In this document: positions 6,838 to 9,555 of the stretch, one piece after another
Layout: each line of letters begins with the position of its first letter
How positions within the stretch are numbered: position 1 is the first letter of the stretch
NCBI GenBank assembly: GCA_023250175.1
Contig: JAHFBD010000076.1
Coordinates: 1-9,555, forward strand
Source: Candidatus Melainabacteria bacterium
GTDB lineage: Bacteria > Cyanobacteriota > Vampirovibrionia > 2-02-FULL-35-15
DNA length: 9,555 nt
Direction of reading: 5' to 3'
Made by a program: the position numbers and the translations under genes
Notes under the pieces: model-generated
Databases searched by the model: none
Seen by the model: the letters and a program-made list of their open reading frames with translations, nothing else
What the model was told of the DNA's origin: nothing

Positions 6838-7172
6838 TCATATAAGCCTTCATATTTGCAAGTCTTGTTTTATAATTTCATAATTTAATTTAAATAAATT
6901 AATACAAAAGCCTTAAATTTATTAAAATTTAAAGAAATTTTGATTTTTACAATTTTACAAACTTAACCTGGTTTAAGATTGTGGTAAAAAATTTGTTTCT
7001 ACCTCACCGCCGGTTTTTTCGCTGCACTCCCAAAACCGGCTTTCCAAAGTATCTCCAGTCTGCCATTTATAATACCTTACAGATTTTACCGAGTTTGTAT
7101 AATTGGGGGATAAAATCTTACCTTATAAGTTATTTGCTTAAAAATATTACGCTAGCTAGGTAGTAACAAAAA
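6838..7172. other. Non-coding stretch between the histone-like gene promoter and the IorA-like frame
   Basis: No supported gene in these 335 bases. About 6840-6960 is nearly all A+T. The centre (about 6995-7045) is GC-rich, with the hairpin listed separately. Further right is AGATTTTA / TAAAATCT (7081-7088 and 7111-7118), an 8-bp inverted repeat with a 22-nt loop. Just after the IorA-like stop, the minus strand has a weak TTAC/GTAA pairing around CTAGCTAG followed by ATATTTTT (about 7132-7164). That is the only terminator candidate for the IorA-like gene, and it is poor. Confidence 0.5.
7009..7040. repeat. GC-rich 9-bp hairpin in the intergenic stretch
   Basis: GCCGGTTTT (7009-7017) and AAAACCGGC (7032-7040) pair perfectly around a 14-nt loop, in otherwise A+T-rich DNA. 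No T-tract follows on either strand, so it is not a standard terminator. On the minus strand it is followed by GGTGAGGTAGAAAC, of which the last 10 bases match 1168-1177. It could be the core of a dispersed element or of a small structured RNA. Confidence 0.5.
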
Positions 7173-8339
7173 TTACTCTGTGTGGACTATTAATACAGCA
7201 AAACCATTGTGTTTTAAGCCTTTGACAAGCTTTAAAGCTAAGTCTTTTTTATCCACTATGCTAGCTTCTTCTAAAGATGAAACATCAAGTGCTTGTAAGA
7301 TTTTTTTTATTGATAGCTGTTTTATTTGATTATTGATCTTCATACCAAAATGAGCTTGTTTACCAGTAGAAACAGCACCTTGATTATCAACTAATAACAT
7401 TAGCATTGGTAAGTCTTTAGCAACTGCTTCACAGATTCCAGGGAAAGCACTATGGAAAAAATCAGAATCTCCAATATAAGCAATTCCTTTAAATGGGATA
7501 TCTTCCCCTCTTCTTTTATATGCTTCTATCCCACCAGCTAAATAAGAAATTGCACAACCCATAGTTGTTTCCATATGAAGTAGGTTTTCAATCTCTGGTG
7601 TTTCTGGAATTCTTGATGCTTGTCCAGCATCACTACAATATAAAGGACGACAGCCAGTTTCTTTAACAGCATCTCTTACGCATTCAACCAAGATTCTAAA
7701 ACCATCATCTTCTTTAAATGCTGGGGCTTTAGCAATTTGTTTGTGTCTAGGAAAATTATAAACAGGGGTATTATTTTTAAATGCATTTATTGCTATTTTT
7801 AAATCATCATCTCTAAACTCTCCAATACTTCTTACGTAACCATTTAATTTTCCTGCAATTTGTTTGTTTAAACCATGTCTATGAGCTAGATCTCTAGTTA
7901 ACATTTCAAGCAATGGTTCACCTTGATCTATAACTAATACTCTTTCTTTGTCTTTTAAAAAATTTAAAATCAATTCTTCTGGTAAAGGGTAAACAGTAAG
8001 AAGTTTTAATAAACTCATGTTATTGACTAAGTTTTCATTTTCTAGTTGTGTAGCAGGAAAACCACTTGCAATAACGCCGAGGTTTCCACTTCCTTTTATA
8101 ATATTTACTTCAAGTTTGTTAAACCATTTTTTTAATTCATTTTGTTTTTTTGCTAAATCTTCCCTATCTTCTTCAACTGAGCCAAATATAGATAACCATT
8201 TGTTTTTAGCATCAAATGGAATATCTACAAAGTCTTTTACAAAAGGTAGGTTAACATTTTTCAAATCATTAGCTTCTGGTTTAAATGTTTCAGTGAGTGA
8301 ACGTCCTGTTGTTCGGATAAAAAATGGCAATCTAAGCAT
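7173..8339 (-). CDS. iorA: Indolepyruvate:ferredoxin oxidoreductase alpha subunit (IorA-like), C-terminal part after in-frame stop
   Basis: 388 codons continuing the upstream IorA-like frame after an internal TAA; it is listed from the first in-frame ATG after that stop. IorA converts indolepyruvate and CoA to indoleacetyl-CoA, passing electrons to ferredoxin. Seen: the end of the N-terminal pyrimidine-type domain (LRLPFFIRTTGRS, 2-14), a middle domain (NLGVIASG, 86-93) and the thiamine-diphosphate-binding domain with CSDAGQ (235-240), METTMG (256-261), GDSDFFHS (290-297) and DNQGAVSTG (318-326), the IorA counterparts of the GDG-to-N cofactor motif. It ends at VLIVHTE, where family members usually go on into a Cys-rich two-[4Fe-4S] ferredoxin domain; none follows. 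No SD precedes the ATG, so independent translation is doubtful. No iorB partner lies in the window. A related 2-oxoacid oxidoreductase specificity is possible. Confidence 0.8.
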   Translation of the reverse strand: MLRLPFFIRTTGRSLTETFKPEANDLKNVNLPFVKDFVDIPFDAKNKWLSIFGSVEEDREDLAKKQNELKKWFNKLEVNIIKGSGNLGVIASGFPATQLENENLVNNMSLLKLLTVYPLPEELILNFLKDKERVLVIDQGEPLLEMLTRDLAHRHGLNKQIAGKLNGYVRSIGEFRDDDLKIAINAFKNNTPVYNFPRHKQIAKAPAFKEDDGFRILVECVRDAVKETGCRPLYCSDAGQASRIPETPEIENLLHMETTMGCAISYLAGGIEAYKRRGEDIPFKGIAYIGDSDFFHSAFPGICEAVAKDLPMLMLLVDNQGAVSTGKQAHFGMKINNQIKQLSIKKILQALDVSSLEEASIVDKKDLALKLVKGLKHNGFAVLIVHTE

Positions 8340-8387
8340 TTCTGATAATTCATAAGCGATTAAAACACTATAGTATGCACTGTATTA
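8340..8387 (-). other. In-frame TAA interrupting the IorA-like reading frame, with homologous codons beyond it
   Basis: The upstream frame ends LEPYD-TAA (stop 8387-8385). The next 15 codons in the same frame contain no stop and read YSAYYSVLIAYELSE. Together with EPYD this aligns gaplessly with the family segment EPSDxQEAxxMxxxAFELSE, the stop replacing one residue. No start codon occurs in those 15 codons. UAA ends several other genes here, so it is not reassigned genome-wide. A nonsense mutation or sequence error is simplest; readthrough or reinitiation at 8339 would be more interesting. Confidence 0.85.
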
Positions 8388-8834
8388 GTCGTAGGGTTCT
8401 AATATTGGTAAGCCGGCATTAAAATAAATACCACGTGAATCTTCTTCATTTTGAGAGTGCCAAGCTGAAGGGTCATCGCTTATAAAAAACACTAAGCCTC
8501 TATTTGTCCCGATATGGTTCATGCAGTAAAAGTGATCACAGGCTACATTTACACCAACATCTTTAAAGATAACTAAAGATCTTTCACATCCTGCAACTGA
8601 GCTACCAAAGCCTTTAGCCGCAGCTACAAATTCATTTGTAAGGTAATCTTGAACATCTATTTCAGGAAATACTTTTTTTATGTTATCAGCTAAGGCTGTA
8701 GCTGGCCTACCCGGATAGTTATAAACAACCTTTACGTTTGATTGCTTTATAGCTTGGGTTATTGCATCAATAATTGTAGAAAATGAAATCAATGTATTTG
8801 AAGGATTAACCTTTGTGAGTAATTCTTTTGCCAT
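8385..8834 (-). CDS. iorA: IorA-like oxidoreductase, N-terminal part ending at premature TAA
   Basis: 149-aa frame holding most of the N-terminal pyrimidine-binding domain of an IorA-type 2-oxoacid:ferredoxin oxidoreductase. Seen: VVYNYPGRPATALADN (36-51), matching the TGYPGTPSTE segment; LTNEFVAAAKGFGSSVAG (64-81), matching VNEKVALEVALGASMAG with the conserved Glu67; IFKDVGVNVACD (88-99), matching MKHVGLNVAAD; and DDPSAWHSQNEEDSR (119-133), almost the family DDPGxxSSQNEQDxR. It then ends at LEPYD-TAA, although the family sequence continues, and so does this frame after the stop. Alone it lacks the cofactor-binding domain and cannot be a full enzyme. It starts 25 nt after an 83-aa membrane-protein gene, probably in one operon; a TATAAT on the minus strand 12 nt before the ATG is too close to be a normal promoter, and no SD is visible. 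Confidence 0.82.
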   Translation of the reverse strand: MAKELLTKVNPSNTLISFSTIIDAITQAIKQSNVKVVYNYPGRPATALADNIKKVFPEIDVQDYLTNEFVAAAKGFGSSVAGCERSLVIFKDVGVNVACDHFYCMNHIGTNRGLVFFISDDPSAWHSQNEEDSRGIYFNAGLPILEPYD

Positions 8835-8859
8835 AAAAGTAATTTAATTATAAACTGTT

Positions 8860-9111
8860 TTATTTCCCTCTTGATTTATTGTTTTTATCTATTTCTTCCC
8901 AGTTATGAACCCTAGTATCTTGTAACATTAAAGGAGCTTCATTACTTGATTTGCTTAATACACTATATGCTGACTCATGTTTGCCTTGAATATTGACAAA
9001 TAAATTAATAGCAAAAAATATTAAAAGGATTATTATTAAGATAAACATTCCTTTAGAAGAGTTTTTCATAAATGTACTTATATTTTGTACTTTATCTGGG
9101 ACTATTGACAT
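8860..9111 (-). CDS. Small single-pass membrane protein, unknown function
   Basis: 83-aa protein, family not recognised. A short basic N-terminus (Lys7, Lys16, Lys20) precedes one strongly hydrophobic segment at about 22-42 (FILIIILLIFFAINLFV), then a polar, charged tail of about 40 residues ending KNNKSRGK. The charge pattern favours a cytoplasmic N-terminus. The segment is not followed by a convincing signal-peptidase site, so it probably stays in the membrane. The gene lies first in a likely two-gene minus-strand unit, 25 nt ahead of the IorA-like frame, but nothing in it suggests a redox role. Start uncertain: the ATG at 9111 has no SD, and Met15 is an alternative. A+T-rich TATTAT/TATAAA boxes lie just upstream. 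Confidence 0.65.
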   Translation of the reverse strand: MSIVPDKVQNISTFMKNSSKGMFILIIILLIFFAINLFVNIQGKHESAYSVLSKSSNEAPLMLQDTRVHNWEEIDKNNKSRGK

Positions 9112-9247
9112 ATCTATATTTTATAATAAAGCTTGTTTTTAGTTATAATTATCATGATTTCTTTGTTTTTAAAAATACTGTATTCTGATTAGTATCTTAT
9201 TAAATGTTAAAAAGATTACAAAATATGTTTATTTCCTTAACGAAAAT

Positions 9248-9321
9248 GGCTGGGTAGCTCAGTTGGTAAGAGCAATGGATTCATAACCCATAGGTCGGCG
9301 GTTCAAATCCGCCCCCAGCTA
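9248..9321 (+). tRNA. tRNA with CAU anticodon (elongator-type tRNA-Met, or Ile2)
   Basis: The 74-nt cloverleaf is complete: acceptor GGCTGGG (9248-9254) with CCCAGCT (9314-9320), D stem GCTC/GAGC, anticodon stem 9275-9279 with 9287-9291, loop TTCATAA with CAT at 9282-9284, variable AGGTC, T arm GGCGG-TTCAAAT-CCGCC, discriminator A9321. CCA is not encoded. The C11-G24 D-stem pair and lack of three G-C pairs beside the anticodon loop speak against an initiator. Odd: G1 pairs with U72, and the last anticodon-stem pair is A-C. A TilS-modified CAU tRNA for isoleucine cannot be excluded. Confidence 0.93.
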
Positions 9322-9342
9322 AATCTTAGGATTTGCTTTTTT
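9321..9342 (+). terminator. Short terminator-like hairpin behind the tRNA
   Basis: AAATC (9321-9325) pairs with GATTT (9330-9334) around TTAG, followed by GC and six Ts (9337-9342). The stem can extend by AGC/GCT into the tRNA 3' end with one bulge. It is weak but well placed to end the tRNA transcript. Confidence 0.5.
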
Positions 9343-9555
9343 ACAATAACTAAAAGCCTTAAATTAGGTATGAGGATTTCTCTAGTACAAACTTCCAGAT
9401 AACACGAATTACCTACTTCAAAAAGTTGATTATAGATTACCCATGAAACATTTTCTTATTTTTGGGTAAAAAGAACATTAAGCTATTAAGTTAGTAATAA
9501 AATTACGGATTTAATTAGTTTTTAACAAAACTGTAGGTTAATAGTAAGGGGTGTG
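9343..9555. other. Non-coding tail of the window
   Basis: No ORF longer than about 14 codons with a start is seen on either strand. The only structure noted is a 6-bp inverted repeat, TTACCC (9437-9442) with GGGTAA (9464-9469), too short and wide-looped to interpret. Confidence 0.4.

Noticed and set aside
7004..7066. 20-codon minus-strand ORF (starts MADWRYFGK) over the hairpin
   Set aside because: Very short, no SD, and explained by the hairpin arms; not supportable as a gene.
6981..7163. 60-codon plus-strand ORF with GTG start
   Set aside because: No SD, runs through the GC-rich hairpin, no domain or plausible composition; most likely chance in non-coding DNA.
8017..8355. 112-codon plus-strand ORF
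   Set aside because: Antisense to the IorA-like frame, which carries clear family motifs; Ser/Phe-rich composition typical of a shadow.
8385..8387. Recoding of the internal stop as selenocysteine or pyrrolysine
   Set aside because: The codon is TAA; selenocysteine uses TGA and pyrrolysine TAG.
1..9555. CRISPR array, insertion sequence or phage genes
   Set aside because: No regularly spaced direct repeats, transposase, integrase or terminal repeats were seen.

Overview
The window is low-GC, gene-dense bacterial DNA. Coding regions are A+T-rich at third positions, and most starts lack a clear Shine-Dalgarno sequence. The exceptions are the synthase gene (start at 868) and, most clearly, the small gene starting at 6768. 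The lineage cannot be fixed from sequence alone. The A+T-rich composition, weak SD use and gene set would fit a Melainabacteria/Vampirovibrionia-like or another uncultured bacterial lineage, which is a guess only.

Left part (1-6570) looks like acyl-lipid metabolism. A thiolase-superfamily FabH-like condensing enzyme runs leftward off the edge (868 to 1, minus). Across a 389-bp divergent intergenic region, three plus-strand genes follow: a large two-domain 3-hydroxyacyl-CoA dehydrogenase/enoyl-CoA hydratase with the FadN domain order (1258-3798), a membrane-anchored alpha/beta hydrolase 14 nt behind it (3813-4841), and a patatin-like acyl hydrolase (4935-6524). Together they could release acyl groups from lipids or esters, beta-oxidise them and re-condense acyl thioesters. 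This pathway link is inference.

Middle part (6534-7172) starts with a perfect 16-bp bidirectional terminator. It separates the patatin gene from a convergent 59-aa minus-strand gene (6768 to 6589). That protein reads as a minimal bacterial histone-fold protein with the histone R-x-T-x4-D motif, the strongest SD in the window and an extended -10 promoter. A 404-bp non-coding stretch follows, with a GC-rich hairpin that shares a motif with the intergenic island near 1150.

Right part (7173-9555) holds a minus-strand operon: an 83-aa single-pass membrane protein of unknown role (9111 to 8860), then an indolepyruvate:ferredoxin oxidoreductase alpha-subunit (IorA-like) reading frame (8834 to 7173). 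That frame is broken by one in-frame TAA at 8387-8385; homology continues on the other side in the same frame without a gap. The rebuilt protein also lacks the usual C-terminal ferredoxin domain. A CAU-anticodon tRNA (9248-9321, plus) follows, with a short terminator-like hairpin. The last 210 bases show no gene.
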